A stretch of 64,000 nt of DNA, from NCBI RefSeq assembly GCF_964063325.1, contig NZ_OZ061315.1, positions 2,108,001 through 2,172,000 of the forward strand, given 5' to 3'. Shown in pieces: positions 1 to 7,935 of this stretch; position 1 is the stretch's first letter; each line of letters opens with the position of its first letter. The translations under genes were made by a program, and so were the position numbers. The DNA comes from Hafnia alvei (GTDB taxonomy: Bacteria > Pseudomonadota > Gammaproteobacteria > Enterobacterales > Enterobacteriaceae). The notes beneath the pieces were generated by a model that saw only the letters and a program-made list of their open reading frames with translations, was not told the origin of the DNA and searched no databases.

Positions 1-66
1 TGGGGCCCTGTAGCCTCTGTTGCGATGATCAGTCGCGATGGCCGTGCATGGAATGAATTCGAATAA
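1..66 (+). CDS. zwf: Glucose-6-phosphate 1-dehydrogenase, C-terminal end only
   Basis: Only the last 21 codons and a TAA stop are present; the gene enters from the left edge. The peptide ends in VASVAMISRDGRAWNEFE, which closely matches the remembered C-terminus of E. coli Zwf. Zwf oxidises glucose-6-phosphate to 6-phosphogluconolactone with NADP in the cytoplasm. The next gene, pgl, hydrolyses that lactone, so the context fits. The identification rests on a short tail plus context. Confidence 0.88.
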   Translation, partial: WGPVASVAMISRDGRAWNEFE

Positions 67-117
67 CGTCACAACGTTATTTGATCGCAAAGTATCACGG
101 AGGGAACACCCTCCGTG
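62..117 (+). other. Two hairpins between zwf and pgl
   Basis: Two perfect inverted repeats follow the zwf stop. One is AATAACGT/ACGTTATT at 62-69 and 74-81 with a CACA loop. The other is CACGGAGGG/CCCTCCGTG at 96-104 and 109-117 with an AACA loop. Neither has a U-tract. They may be weak terminators or mRNA-stabilising intercistronic structures; this is inference. Confidence 0.5.
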
Positions 118-150
118 TGTTGAGATTCAAACAGTTTAGGAGTGGTTGAA

Positions 151-846
151 ATGGCACAGTTTAAAGAATTTACGAGCGCACAGGCGCTTAACGAACAGTT
201 TGCAGAGGAAATAGCCGCAGCTCTGAGCCACAGCATTAGCGCTCAGGGAGAAGCCAGTCTAGTCGTGTCGGGTGGTCGTACACCGCTAGGACTGTTCGAG
301 GCGTTAACTCAGCAAGCCATTGAGTGGAGCAAGGTCACCATCACCTTAGCGGATGAGCGTTGGGTCGATGCAAATGATGATTCCAGTAACGAAAAGCTGG
401 TACGAGAACATTTGCTGAAGGGCCACGCCTCAACCGCGAAGTTTGTTGGTTTGAAAAATAGTCATGCCACCCCGTTTGCCGGAGCCGCAGACACCGAACG
501 TGCGTTGCAATCTATTGCTCGTCCGTTTGACGTTGTGATCCTCGGCATGGGTGATGATGGCCATACCGCTTCACTCTTCCCTGGGGCAGAGAATCTGTTC
601 CCAGCTCTCGCGATGGATTCTGGCCGAGTCTGCATGGGGATGACCCCGCTGACCGCGCCACTCGATCGTATCACCCTAACACTTCCGGCTCTGCTCAATA
701 GCCGCCATATCTACCTGCATGTGGTAGGTGGCAGCAAGCGTGATGTTTATCAGCGCGCAATTCAGGGCACGGATGTGAATGAGATGCCGATCCGCGCGGT
801 GTTACACCAAACACAAACGCCGGTCGACATCTACTGGACGGCATGA
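151..846 (+). CDS. pgl: 6-phosphogluconolactonase
   Basis: 231 residues of the SOL/DevB-type 6-phosphogluconolactonase family, which hydrolyses 6-phosphogluconolactone to 6-phosphogluconate. Visible family motifs are the phosphate-binding SGGRTP (40-45), LADERWV (66-72) and GMGDDGHTASLFPG (132-145), the last holding the usual catalytic histidine. The ATG at 151 is preferred over an in-frame GTG at 142 because AGGAG at 138-142 lies 8 nt before it. E. coli uses a different, seven-bladed lactonase (YbhE) for this step. Here pgl sits between zwf and edd and probably belongs to their transcription unit. Confidence 0.93.
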   Translation: MAQFKEFTSAQALNEQFAEEIAAALSHSISAQGEASLVVSGGRTPLGLFEALTQQAIEWSKVTITLADERWVDANDDSSNEKLVREHLLKGHASTAKFVGLKNSHATPFAGAADTERALQSIARPFDVVILGMGDDGHTASLFPGAENLFPALAMDSGRVCMGMTPLTAPLDRITLTLPALLNSRHIYLHVVGGSKRDVYQRAIQGTDVNEMPIRAVLHQTQTPVDIYWTA

Positions 847-853
847 GGCAGCA

Positions 854-2668
854 ATGAACCCAACAGTATCCCGAGTTACTCAACGCATTATTGAACGCTC
901 CCGCGACAGCCGTGCGGCCTACTTGGCCAAAATCGAAAAAGCGCGCAGCAAGAAGGTACATCGTTCTCAGTTAGCCTGTGGCAACTTGGCGCACGGTTTC
1001 GCCGCTTGCGGTCAGGATGATAAAGCGTCTCTGACCAGCATGATCAAGAGCAATATCGGTATCGTAACCTCGTATAACGATATGCTCTCGGCGCATCAGC
1101 CCTATGAAACCTATCCAGAGCAGATCAAAGCCGCGCTGCATTCGGTTGGAGCGGTAGGGCAAGTGGCCGCTGGCGTACCTGCGATGTGCGATGGTGTAAC
1201 TCAGGGACAGGACGGCATGGAGCTCTCATTGATGAGCCGCGAAGTGATTGCCATGTCTGCCGCAGTGGGTCTTTCGCACAATATGTTTGACGGCGCGCTG
1301 TATCTTGGCGTGTGCGACAAAATTGTGCCGGGTCTGTTTATGGCCGCGATGTCTTTTGGCCATTTACCGACCCTGTTCGTTCCAGCCGGTCCAATGCCGA
1401 GCGGTTTGCCTAACAAAGAAAAAGTCCGTGTTCGCCAACTGTACGCGGAAGGCAAACTGGGTCGCGATGCGCTGCTTGAAGCTGAAGCAGCGTCTTACCA
1501 TGCGCCAGGCACCTGTACTTTCTACGGTACGGCGAACTCCAATCAGATGGTGATTGAAGTGATGGGCCTGCATTTACCGGGATCATCTTTCGTTCAGCCA
1601 GATATGCCATTACGCGCCGCATTAACCGATGCCGCGGCGCGTCAGGTAACTCGTATGACTGAGACGAGCGGCAATTACATGCCAGTGGGCCGCATGGTTG
1701 ACGAAAAAGTCATCGTGAACGGTATTATCGCTCTGCTAGCCACCGGTGGTTCTACCAACCACACCATGCATTTAGTGGCGATGGCGCGTGCCGCGGGCAT
1801 TCATATCAACTGGGATGATTTCTCTGACCTGTCTGACGTAGTGCCATTGATGTGCCGCATCTATCCAAACGGTCCCGCAGATATCAACCATTTCCAAGCA
1901 GCGGGCGGCGTGCCGGTGCTGGTAAAAGAGTTGTTGAAAGGCGGCTTGCTGCATGAAGATGTTGAAACCGTAGCTGGCCATGGTTTGAGCCGTTACACCC
2001 AAGAGCCTTTCTTGGAAGAGGGCAAGCTGGTATATCGCCCAGGTCCTGAAAAATCCCATGACAGCAACGTCATTGCGAGCTTTGCATCACCGTTTGAATC
2101 TCACGGTGGTACAAAAGTGCTGACGGGCAACTTAGGCCGCGCCGTGATGAAAACCTCTGCGGTGCCTGCTGATAACCAAATTATTGAAGCCCCTGCGGTG
2201 GTATTCCACAGCCAGCACGACGTGGTTCCTGCGTTTGAAGCCGGTAAATTGGACAAAGACTGCGTAGTGGTGGTTCGTTATCAGGGACCACGCGCTATCG
2301 GTATGCCTGAGCTGCACAAATTGATGCCACCATTAGGCGTTCTGATGGATCGCGGGCTGAAAGTAGCATTAGTCACCGATGGCCGTCTGTCTGGCGCCTC
2401 AGGCAAAGTGCCATCAGCGATCCATGTTACCCCTGAAGCTTATTCAGGCGGCCTGCTGGCGAAAGTCCGTGATGGCGATGTGGTTCGCGTTAACGGCAAA
2501 ACCGGCGAACTCACTTTGCTGGTGGATGAAGCTGAATTGGCAAGCCGTGAACTGGTGCACCCTGATTTGTCCGAAATGCACGATGGCTCAGGCCGTGAGA
2601 TGTTTGCTGCGCTGCGTGAGCAGCTCTCCGGTGCCGAAGAAGGCGCTAGCTGCATTAAATTCTATTAA
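854..2668 (+). CDS. edd: Phosphogluconate dehydratase
   Basis: 604 residues (E. coli Edd has 603), of the IlvD/Edd iron-sulfur dehydratase family. It converts 6-phosphogluconate to 2-keto-3-deoxy-6-phosphogluconate, the first committed Entner-Doudoroff step. Conserved cysteine-bearing segments are MCDGVTQG (111-118), GVCDKIVPG (Cys154) and GTCTFYGTANSNQ (Cys221), which fit [4Fe-4S] ligation. The start at 854 matches the E. coli N-terminus (MNP...) and lies 7 nt after the pgl stop; the frame is open further upstream but that would overlap pgl. It is probably cotranscribed with pgl and eda. Confidence 0.96.
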   Translation: MNPTVSRVTQRIIERSRDSRAAYLAKIEKARSKKVHRSQLACGNLAHGFAACGQDDKASLTSMIKSNIGIVTSYNDMLSAHQPYETYPEQIKAALHSVGAVGQVAAGVPAMCDGVTQGQDGMELSLMSREVIAMSAAVGLSHNMFDGALYLGVCDKIVPGLFMAAMSFGHLPTLFVPAGPMPSGLPNKEKVRVRQLYAEGKLGRDALLEAEAASYHAPGTCTFYGTANSNQMVIEVMGLHLPGSSFVQPDMPLRAALTDAAARQVTRMTETSGNYMPVGRMVDEKVIVNGIIALLATGGSTNHTMHLVAMARAAGIHINWDDFSDLSDVVPLMCRIYPNGPADINHFQAAGGVPVLVKELLKGGLLHEDVETVAGHGLSRYTQEPFLEEGKLVYRPGPEKSHDSNVIASFASPFESHGGTKVLTGNLGRAVMKTSAVPADNQIIEAPAVVFHSQHDVVPAFEAGKLDKDCVVVVRYQGPRAIGMPELHKLMPPLGVLMDRGLKVALVTDGRLSGASGKVPSAIHVTPEAYSGGLLAKVRDGDVVRVNGKTGELTLLVDEAELASRELVHPDLSEMHDGSGREMFAALREQLSGAEEGASCIKFY

Positions 2669-2675
2669 TTCAATG

Positions 2676-2699
2676 ACGCGAGCTGATGTGAGCTCGCGT
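2676..2699 (+). other. Hairpin between edd and eda
   Basis: Perfect 9-bp stem ACGCGAGCT/AGCTCGCGT with a 6-nt loop, 8 nt after the edd stop. A loose T-rich run (TTAATGATTCTTTTTGG) follows, so partial termination or a processing site between edd and eda is possible. E. coli eda is known to have its own promoters; I cannot place one here. Confidence 0.45.
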
Positions 2700-2838
2700 T
2701 AATGATTCTTTTTGGCGTTGTGTACCCTAAATCATTCGATCCACATGAAGAAAGAGGGGTATAGCAAGGTTTTCCTGTTTGAGAACAGCAGCGCCAGCCA
2801 TAAACCATGCCGCAAGGCACCATGGAGATAATAAGCAG

Positions 2839-3480
2839 ATGAAAAACTGGAAAGTAAGCGCCGAGTCAATCATGACAGCCGGCCCGGTTGTACCTGTAAT
2901 CGTTATTAAAAAAATTGAGCAGGCCGTGCCTTTGGCTAAAGCGCTGGTTGCCGGTGGCGTGCGTGTGCTGGAAGTCACCCTGCGTACCGAGTGTGCGGTT
3001 GAGGCGATTCGCCTGATCGCTAAAGAAGTTCCAGAAGCTATCGTGGGCGCGGGTACCGTTACCAATGCCAAACAATTGGCTGACGTCACCGAAGCCGGTG
3101 CTCAGTTTGCTATCAGCCCAGGTCTAACCGCTGATTTGTTGAAAGCAGCAACTGCCGGTTCAATCCCACTTATCCCAGGTATCAGCACGGTTTCAGAACT
3201 GATGTTAGGTATGGATCATGGCTTGAAAGAATTCAAATTCTTCCCAGCCGAAGCTAACGGCGGCGTTAAAGCGTTGCAGGCTATCGCAGGTCCATTCTCG
3301 CACGTTCGTTTCTGCCCAACTGGCGGTATCAATCCACAAAACTATCGTGACTATCTGGCACTGAAAAGCGTGCTGTGCATCGGTGGTTCTTGGCTGATCC
3401 CTAACGATGCTTTGGATAACGGCGACTACGCACGTATCACTGAACTGGCTAAAGAAGCGGTTGCAGGCGCGAAAGCGTAA
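2839..3480 (+). CDS. eda: KDPG/KHG aldolase
   Basis: 213 residues, as in E. coli Eda. It cleaves 2-keto-3-deoxy-6-phosphogluconate to pyruvate and glyceraldehyde-3-phosphate, completing the Entner-Doudoroff pathway. The class I aldolase residues are visible: Glu45 and Arg49 in EVTLR, and the Schiff-base Lys133 in FKFFPAE. The start at 2839 (MKNWK) matches the family and has GGAG at 2824-2827. An upstream in-frame extension to 2779 lacks support. A terminator follows at about 3578. Confidence 0.97.
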   Translation: MKNWKVSAESIMTAGPVVPVIVIKKIEQAVPLAKALVAGGVRVLEVTLRTECAVEAIRLIAKEVPEAIVGAGTVTNAKQLADVTEAGAQFAISPGLTADLLKAATAGSIPLIPGISTVSELMLGMDHGLKEFKFFPAEANGGVKALQAIAGPFSHVRFCPTGGINPQNYRDYLALKSVLCIGGSWLIPNDALDNGDYARITELAKEAVAGAKA

Positions 3481-3577
3481 AATATTTTGTCCATTTTTTG
3501 TGAGCACAAAAAGCGTTGTTTTATGCACAGTGCATAATAGTTAAGCAACGCTAACTCGTTGAGGCTCCACAGAAATC

Positions 3578-3608
3578 AAGCCATCCATTTAGGGTGGCTT
3601 TCTTTTTT
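3578..3608 (+). terminator. Rho-independent terminator after eda
   Basis: Stem AAGCCATCC/GGGTGGCTT with a short ATTTA loop and a run of T after it (TTTCTTTTTT). It closes the zwf-pgl-edd-eda unit about 100 nt after eda. Confidence 0.8.
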
Positions 3609-3651
3609 AATTATCTAACTTGCTTATTTATATTCATTTTTCTGTGAAAAC

Positions 3652-3680
3652 TTGCAAAAAGGCGGTTTGCTTAATAAAAT
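3652..3680 (+). promoter_or_regulatory. Candidate sigma-70 promoter for the mdtJI leader
   Basis: TTGCAA at 3652-3657 and TAAAAT at 3675-3680 with a 17-nt spacer. Initiation near 3687 would give a leader of about 415 nt before mdtJ. It was picked by eye and other -10-like hexamers occur nearby (TATGAT at 3685). Confidence 0.35.
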
Positions 3681-3777
3681 TGCCTATGATACAAATAATG
3701 CAGTTAATTAAACCTGATGAGGACACTGAACAAACCGTATGGTAGGGAGTAGGTACGGGGGGAAGATGTAAACTATT

Positions 3778-3876
3778 ATGAAAACTCACAATCGCTTGAT
3801 GATTAAAACTTCTACATATCTCTTATTCATTTCTACAACGCTTTCTAGTGAACATCACTGGTGTAGCGAGCTTTAG
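3778..3876 (+). CDS. Candidate leader peptide upstream of mdtJI (mdtU-like position)
   Basis: A 32-codon open frame, ATG to TAG, inside the long mdtJI leader. The peptide begins MKTHNRLMIKTSTYLLFIST and ends HHWCSEL. A GGGGGGAAG purine run lies 12 nt or more upstream, so the ribosome site is imperfect. In E. coli and Salmonella an upstream ORF (mdtU) in the mdtJI leader is reported to mediate spermidine control. Position and size fit, but I cannot confirm sequence homology. It could be a chance ORF. Confidence 0.35.
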   Translation: MKTHNRLMIKTSTYLLFISTTLSSEHHWCSEL

Positions 3877-4101
3877 CTTCTTTCTCCACTTACGGTAGCT
3901 GATAAAACCAGCGACTCAGCCAGATGTTGTCTGCGTTTATCCTAGCCGAATAATTCTTACCGATCCGTATTTAACATCGGAACACCAATTATGGTTTTCT
4001 GTAATGTTATTTAGCCTTACTGCGCCTATTTTCGAGCCTGATAGGGTTAAACATTAAAAAATAACGGGTCGAATAAAAAATAAAACTCTGTGGAGAGAAA
4101 A

Positions 4102-4530
4102 ATGATTTATTGGATCTTTTTGGCATGTGCCATCGCGGCCGAAATTATCGGTACGCTATCAATGAAATGGGCAAGTCTGAGCGGCGGTATGACGGGCAAT
4201 ATCGTTATGCTGGTGATGATTACCATCTCTTATATCTTACTTTCTTTTGCGGTGAAGCGTGTTGCTTTAGGCGTTGCTTACGCACTGTGGGAAGGTATTG
4301 GTATTCTGTTTATTACCTTGTTCAGCGTAATGTGGTTTGACGAAAGTATGTCCCTGATGAAATTGATGGGCTTGGTTACGCTGATTGCGGGTATCGCGCT
4401 GGTTAAATCGGGTACGGTAAAAACTAAAAAACCATCTGCTAAAACAGGTGAACAGAAAAGCGCCGTAGCGATGAAAAATAAACCTGCGCAAACCAAAGCT
4501 AACGTAGGAGGCAATCATGCAACAGCTTGA
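4102..4530 (+). CDS. mdtJ: Spermidine export SMR protein MdtJ
   Basis: 142 residues of the small multidrug resistance family with four predicted membrane helices in the first 105 residues. Segments such as EIIGTLSMKWAS and ALGVAYALWEGIGILFITLFS match E. coli MdtJ. With MdtI it forms an inner-membrane heteromer that exports spermidine. The start at 4102 has GGAG at 4092-4095; a GTG at 4090 is in frame but less likely. It is about 20 residues longer than E. coli MdtJ because of a Lys/Ala-rich cytosolic tail. It overlaps mdtI by 14 nt, implying translational coupling. Confidence 0.93.
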   Translation: MIYWIFLACAIAAEIIGTLSMKWASLSGGMTGNIVMLVMITISYILLSFAVKRVALGVAYALWEGIGILFITLFSVMWFDESMSLMKLMGLVTLIAGIALVKSGTVKTKKPSAKTGEQKSAVAMKNKPAQTKANVGGNHATA

Positions 4531-4846
4531 GTGGTTCCATATTGCGTGGTTAGCATTTGCTGTCGTATTAGAGATTTTAGCTAATATCTTCCTGAAATGG
4601 TCAGACGGCTTCCGCCGTATTTGGATGGGATTGTTATCGCTGGCCGCGGTGTTAGGTGCATTTAGTTCCTTGTCACAGGCGGTGAAAGGTATCGAACTGT
4701 CCGTGGCGTATGCGCTGTGGGGCGGTTTTGGTATCGCAGCCACGGTGGCTGCCGGCTGGATACTGTTCGGTCAGCGTTTGAATAAAAAAGGTTGGGCGGG
4801 ATTAACCCTACTGCTGGCTGGCATGATAATGATTAAGCTGGCGTAA
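4517..4846 (+). CDS. mdtI: Spermidine export SMR protein MdtI
   Basis: 109 residues, the same length as E. coli MdtI, with four membrane helices and the SMR Glu in helix 1 (AFAVVLEILANIFLKWSDGF). The segment LSVAYALWGGFGIAATVAAG is nearly identical to the E. coli protein. It is the partner subunit of MdtJ in spermidine efflux. Its start lies inside the end of mdtJ, downstream of AGGAGG at 4506-4511, and a strong bidirectional terminator follows. Confidence 0.96.
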   Translation: MQQLEWFHIAWLAFAVVLEILANIFLKWSDGFRRIWMGLLSLAAVLGAFSSLSQAVKGIELSVAYALWGGFGIAATVAAGWILFGQRLNKKGWAGLTLLLAGMIMIKLA

Positions 4847-4865
4847 CAACAGATTAGCTACAGGA

Positions 4866-4898
4866 AAAAGCCGCTCAATATGCTGAGCGGCTTTTTTT
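4866..4898. terminator. Bidirectional terminator between mdtI and yoaB
   Basis: GCCGCTCA/TGAGCGGC stem with an A-run before it and T7 after it, placed between two convergent genes, so it can serve both strands. Confidence 0.85.
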
Positions 4899-4907
4899 AC
4901 GAGCACA

Positions 4908-5252
4908 TTAACGTGCCGCGATAATCTTGATTTCAACTTTGTATTTAGGATTCATCAGCTTGGCCTGAACGGTACAGCGCACCGGGGCTTTTCCAGCGGG
5001 TACCCAAGCATCCCATGCGGCATTCATCGCCTGAAAATCGTCGCCATCGGCCAAGAAAATCGTGGCATCAAGAATACGCGTTTTATCCGTGCCCAGTTGA
5101 TTAAGGATCATATCAATAGCTGCCAGCGCGTTGGCCGTTTGTGAAGTGGCGTCATCATCCAAGTTTTCAGGAACGCTGGTATAATAGATAGTGTCATTGA
5201 AAACGGTGGCGTCTGACCAGCGCTTTTCTGGATTGATACGTTCGATAGACAT
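4908..5252 (-). CDS. yoaB: RidA-family protein YoaB
   Basis: 114 residues of the RidA/YjgF/Rid family, closest to E. coli YoaB (shared stretches YYTSVPENL, ILDATIFLAD, APVRCTVQA, LMNPKYKVEIKI). RidA proteins hydrolyse reactive enamine/imine intermediates; the substrate of the YoaB subfamily is not known to me. The Arg in APVRCTVQA corresponds to the conserved active-site arginine of RidA. The gene faces ydhR divergently and shares a terminator with mdtI. Confidence 0.92.
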   Translation of the reverse strand: MSIERINPEKRWSDATVFNDTIYYTSVPENLDDDATSQTANALAAIDMILNQLGTDKTRILDATIFLADGDDFQAMNAAWDAWVPAGKAPVRCTVQAKLMNPKYKVEIKIIAAR

Positions 5253-5388
5253 ACATAACTCCTTTTAGGTTTAGAGCAAAGCAATCCATAAAGTATATAG
5301 AAAATGGATGAAAAACACTGCTTTCAACTGTCGGTCTGTGGCATTCTCGAAGAGACAGACAAGAACTAGAAATTATAAGGAGTCATAA

Positions 5389-5706
5389 ATGACCGTATTA
5401 TTGCAAATTGATTTTAAAATGCCGGGAGACATGTTAGGCGATCGCTTGGCCGAAATGGCAACGCCGTTGGCGCAGAGCATCACACAGGAGCCGGGTTTTA
5501 TCTCAAAAATCTGGACTGAGAATGTAGATGCTGGTGAAGCCGGTGGTATTTATCTGTTTCGTGATAAAGCCAGTGCAGAACAGTATGCCGCCATGCATAT
5601 CAAACGCGTAGCGCAAATGGGGGCGACTGATATTCGCAGCCGCATTTTTGATATTAACGTTCCGCTGACGCATATCACCCGGGGAAACCTTAAACCGGCG
5701 ATCTAA
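5389..5706 (+). CDS. ydhR: YdhR-family putative monooxygenase
   Basis: 105 residues, slightly longer than E. coli YdhR (101). It is a small ferredoxin-like alpha/beta-barrel protein of the YdhR/antibiotic-biosynthesis-monooxygenase fold. Matching segments are LAQSITQEPGF, WTEN, EAGGIYLF and FDINVPL. The biochemical role is unproven; a monooxygenase function is inferred from fold in the family. ATAAGGAG ends 8 nt before the ATG. It is probably monocistronic, with a strong hairpin following. Confidence 0.9.
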   Translation: MTVLLQIDFKMPGDMLGDRLAEMATPLAQSITQEPGFISKIWTENVDAGEAGGIYLFRDKASAEQYAAMHIKRVAQMGATDIRSRIFDINVPLTHITRGNLKPAI

Positions 5707-5724
5707 GCTATCATCCCATTTATG

Positions 5725-5760
5725 TATGATTAAGGCCGCCTTCGGGCGGCCTTAATCATA
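5725..5760 (+). terminator. Long perfect hairpin after ydhR
   Basis: A 16-bp perfect stem (arms 5725-5740 and 5745-5760; core AAGGCCGCC/GGCGGCCTT) capped by a stable UUCG tetraloop. There is no clean U-tract, but the arm ends are A/T-rich. It is a likely terminator for ydhR. Confidence 0.7.
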
Positions 5761-5840
5761 TATGGGCTATAGCAAAGTAGGTGGTTGTTAGTGCCAACAC
5801 TTGGCATAATCACGTCTTCACCAAATGAAAGAGAGGCTGT

Positions 5841-7760
5841 GTGACAGACGATTTCGCGCCCGATGGCATTCTAACTAAAGCGATACGGGGTTTTAAACCG
5901 CGTGAAGCACAACAACATATGGCCGAAGCTGTCACCAAAGCGATTCAATTCAAAGAAGAGTTAGTGGTTGAAGCGGGAACCGGAACGGGAAAAACCTATG
6001 CTTATTTGGTTCCCGCCCTGCGTTCTGGCGCAAAGGTGATTATCTCTACCGGTTCTAAAGCGCTACAGGATCAGCTCTATGCCCGCGATTTGCCTACCGT
6101 TCGCGATGCGTTAAAGTTCACGGGAAAGTTGGCTTTACTGAAAGGGCGTTCGAACTATTTGTGCCTTGAGCGTTTAGAACAGCAATCTATGGTCGGCGGC
6201 GAACTGGCTTCTGATGCGTTATCCGATCTTATGCATCTGCGTGGTTGGTCTATCCAAACGGAAGATGGGGACGTCAGCAACTGCCATGGCGTATCGGAAG
6301 ATAGTACGATCTGGCCACTCGTCACCAGCACCAATGACAACTGTTTGGGCAGTGACTGTCCACAATATAAAGATTGCTTCGTGGTTAAAGCGCGTCGCCG
6401 AGCGATGGATGCTGACATCATCGTGGTTAACCACCATCTATTTTTGGCCGATCTGGTGGTGAAAGAAACTGGATTTGGTGAACTTATCCCAGATGCTGAC
6501 GTGATGATTTTCGATGAAGCTCATCAGCTACCCGATATTGCCAGCCAATATTTCGGCCAGCAGCTGACCAGCCGCCAACTGATGGATTTGGCCAAAGATA
6601 TTACGATTGCCTATCGCACTGAAGTCCGTGACACCGCGCAGCTGCAAAAATGCGCTGACAGGCTAAGCCAGAGCGCTCAAGATTTTCGTTTGGCGCTCGG
6701 CGATCCCGGTTATCGCGGAAATTTACGTGAGGCTTTAGCATTACCAGAAGTGCAGCGTGCGCTGGTGTTGCTCGATGATGCTTTAGAGCTTTGCTATGAC
6801 GTGGTGAAAATGTCACTCGGGCGTTCGGCGTTACTTGATGCAGCGTTTGAGCGAGCCACGCTATATCGTAATCGCTTGAAGCGCCTGCGCGATGTGTCGA
6901 TTCCCGGCTATAGCTACTGGTATGAATGCAACTCACGCCATTTTGTGATGGCGCTGACGCCGCTCACCGTGGCGGAAAAATTCAGTGAAGTAATGAAAGA
7001 GAAGCCAGGTTCATGGATCTTTACCTCTGCAACGCTGGCGGTGAACGACGATGTTTCTCATTTCACGGCGCGGCTGGGGTTAAATAAAGCCAAAAGTTTA
7101 TTACTGCCGAGTCCGTTTGATTACGCCAACCAAGCGATGCTGTGCGTGCCTCGGTTTTTGCCCACGCCGAATCAGCGCGGTGCGGCGCGTCAACTGGCGC
7201 GAATGTTGAGGCCGGTGATTGAGGCTAACGAAGGGCGCTGCTTCTTCCTGTGTACCTCACACGCCATGATGCGTGATTTAGCCGAAGAGTTTCGAGCCAC
7301 GATGACGCTGCCGGTGTTATTACAAGGTGAAACCAGCAAGCCTCGTTTATTGGCAGAGTTCGTTGCTGCCGGTAACGCACTGTTAGTTGCAACCAGCAGT
7401 TTTTGGGAAGGCGTGGACGTGCGCGGTGATACATTATCCTGTGTGATTATCGATAAGCTCCCGTTTACCTCACCGGACGATCCGTTGCTCAAAGCGCGAA
7501 TTGAAGACTGCCGCATTCGCGGCGGCGATCCTTTTGCTGAAGTCCAGTTGCCTGATGCGGTGATTACCCTTAAACAGGGCGTGGGGCGTTTAATTCGTGA
7601 TACCAGCGATCGTGGCGTGGTGATTATTTGCGATAATCGTTTAGTGATGCGGCCCTATGGCGAGGTTTTCCTGAACAGCCTACCGCCAGCGCCACGCACA
7701 CGCGATCTCAATAAGGTGATTACGTTTCTTAAAGCCGGTAGTCAAGCAGCGCACGATTAA
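5841..7760 (+). CDS. yoaA: ATP-dependent DNA helicase YoaA (DinG/XPD-like)
   Basis: 639 residues (E. coli YoaA 636), an SF2 XPD/DinG-type 5'-3' helicase. Walker A is AGTGTGKT (45-52) and Walker B is DEAH (225-228). Four cysteines (108, 168, 173, 179) fit the iron-sulfur cluster between the motor motifs. The C-terminal half has SSFWEGVDVRGD and QGVGRLIRDTSDRG, helicase motifs V-VI. YoaA works with the clamp-loader subunit HolC on damaged forks in E. coli. The start is GTG at 5841 after GAGAGG. Neighbouring yoaB faces away on the other side of ydhR. Confidence 0.95.
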   Translation: MTDDFAPDGILTKAIRGFKPREAQQHMAEAVTKAIQFKEELVVEAGTGTGKTYAYLVPALRSGAKVIISTGSKALQDQLYARDLPTVRDALKFTGKLALLKGRSNYLCLERLEQQSMVGGELASDALSDLMHLRGWSIQTEDGDVSNCHGVSEDSTIWPLVTSTNDNCLGSDCPQYKDCFVVKARRRAMDADIIVVNHHLFLADLVVKETGFGELIPDADVMIFDEAHQLPDIASQYFGQQLTSRQLMDLAKDITIAYRTEVRDTAQLQKCADRLSQSAQDFRLALGDPGYRGNLREALALPEVQRALVLLDDALELCYDVVKMSLGRSALLDAAFERATLYRNRLKRLRDVSIPGYSYWYECNSRHFVMALTPLTVAEKFSEVMKEKPGSWIFTSATLAVNDDVSHFTARLGLNKAKSLLLPSPFDYANQAMLCVPRFLPTPNQRGAARQLARMLRPVIEANEGRCFFLCTSHAMMRDLAEEFRATMTLPVLLQGETSKPRLLAEFVAAGNALLVATSSFWEGVDVRGDTLSCVIIDKLPFTSPDDPLLKARIEDCRIRGGDPFAEVQLPDAVITLKQGVGRLIRDTSDRGVVIICDNRLVMRPYGEVFLNSLPPAPRTRDLNKVITFLKAGSQAAHD

Positions 7761-7935
7761 CATTTTCCAGTGAGATGGAACGCTGAGGCGTTTCATCTCT
7801 GTTCCGCTGCGAGCTTCCTCGCATATCTCGATTTTTTCAGCGCATCAAACCCTTCAGAAGCATCAAAACACAGGCTGTGCTATGATCCGCATCCTGATTT
7901 TTCTTTATTCATTCACTGTCCCGCCCGAGGTTGGC

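Noticed and set aside
4267..4743. 158-codon minus-strand ORF over mdtJI
   Set aside because: It lies entirely opposite two well-conserved overlapping genes; no SD.
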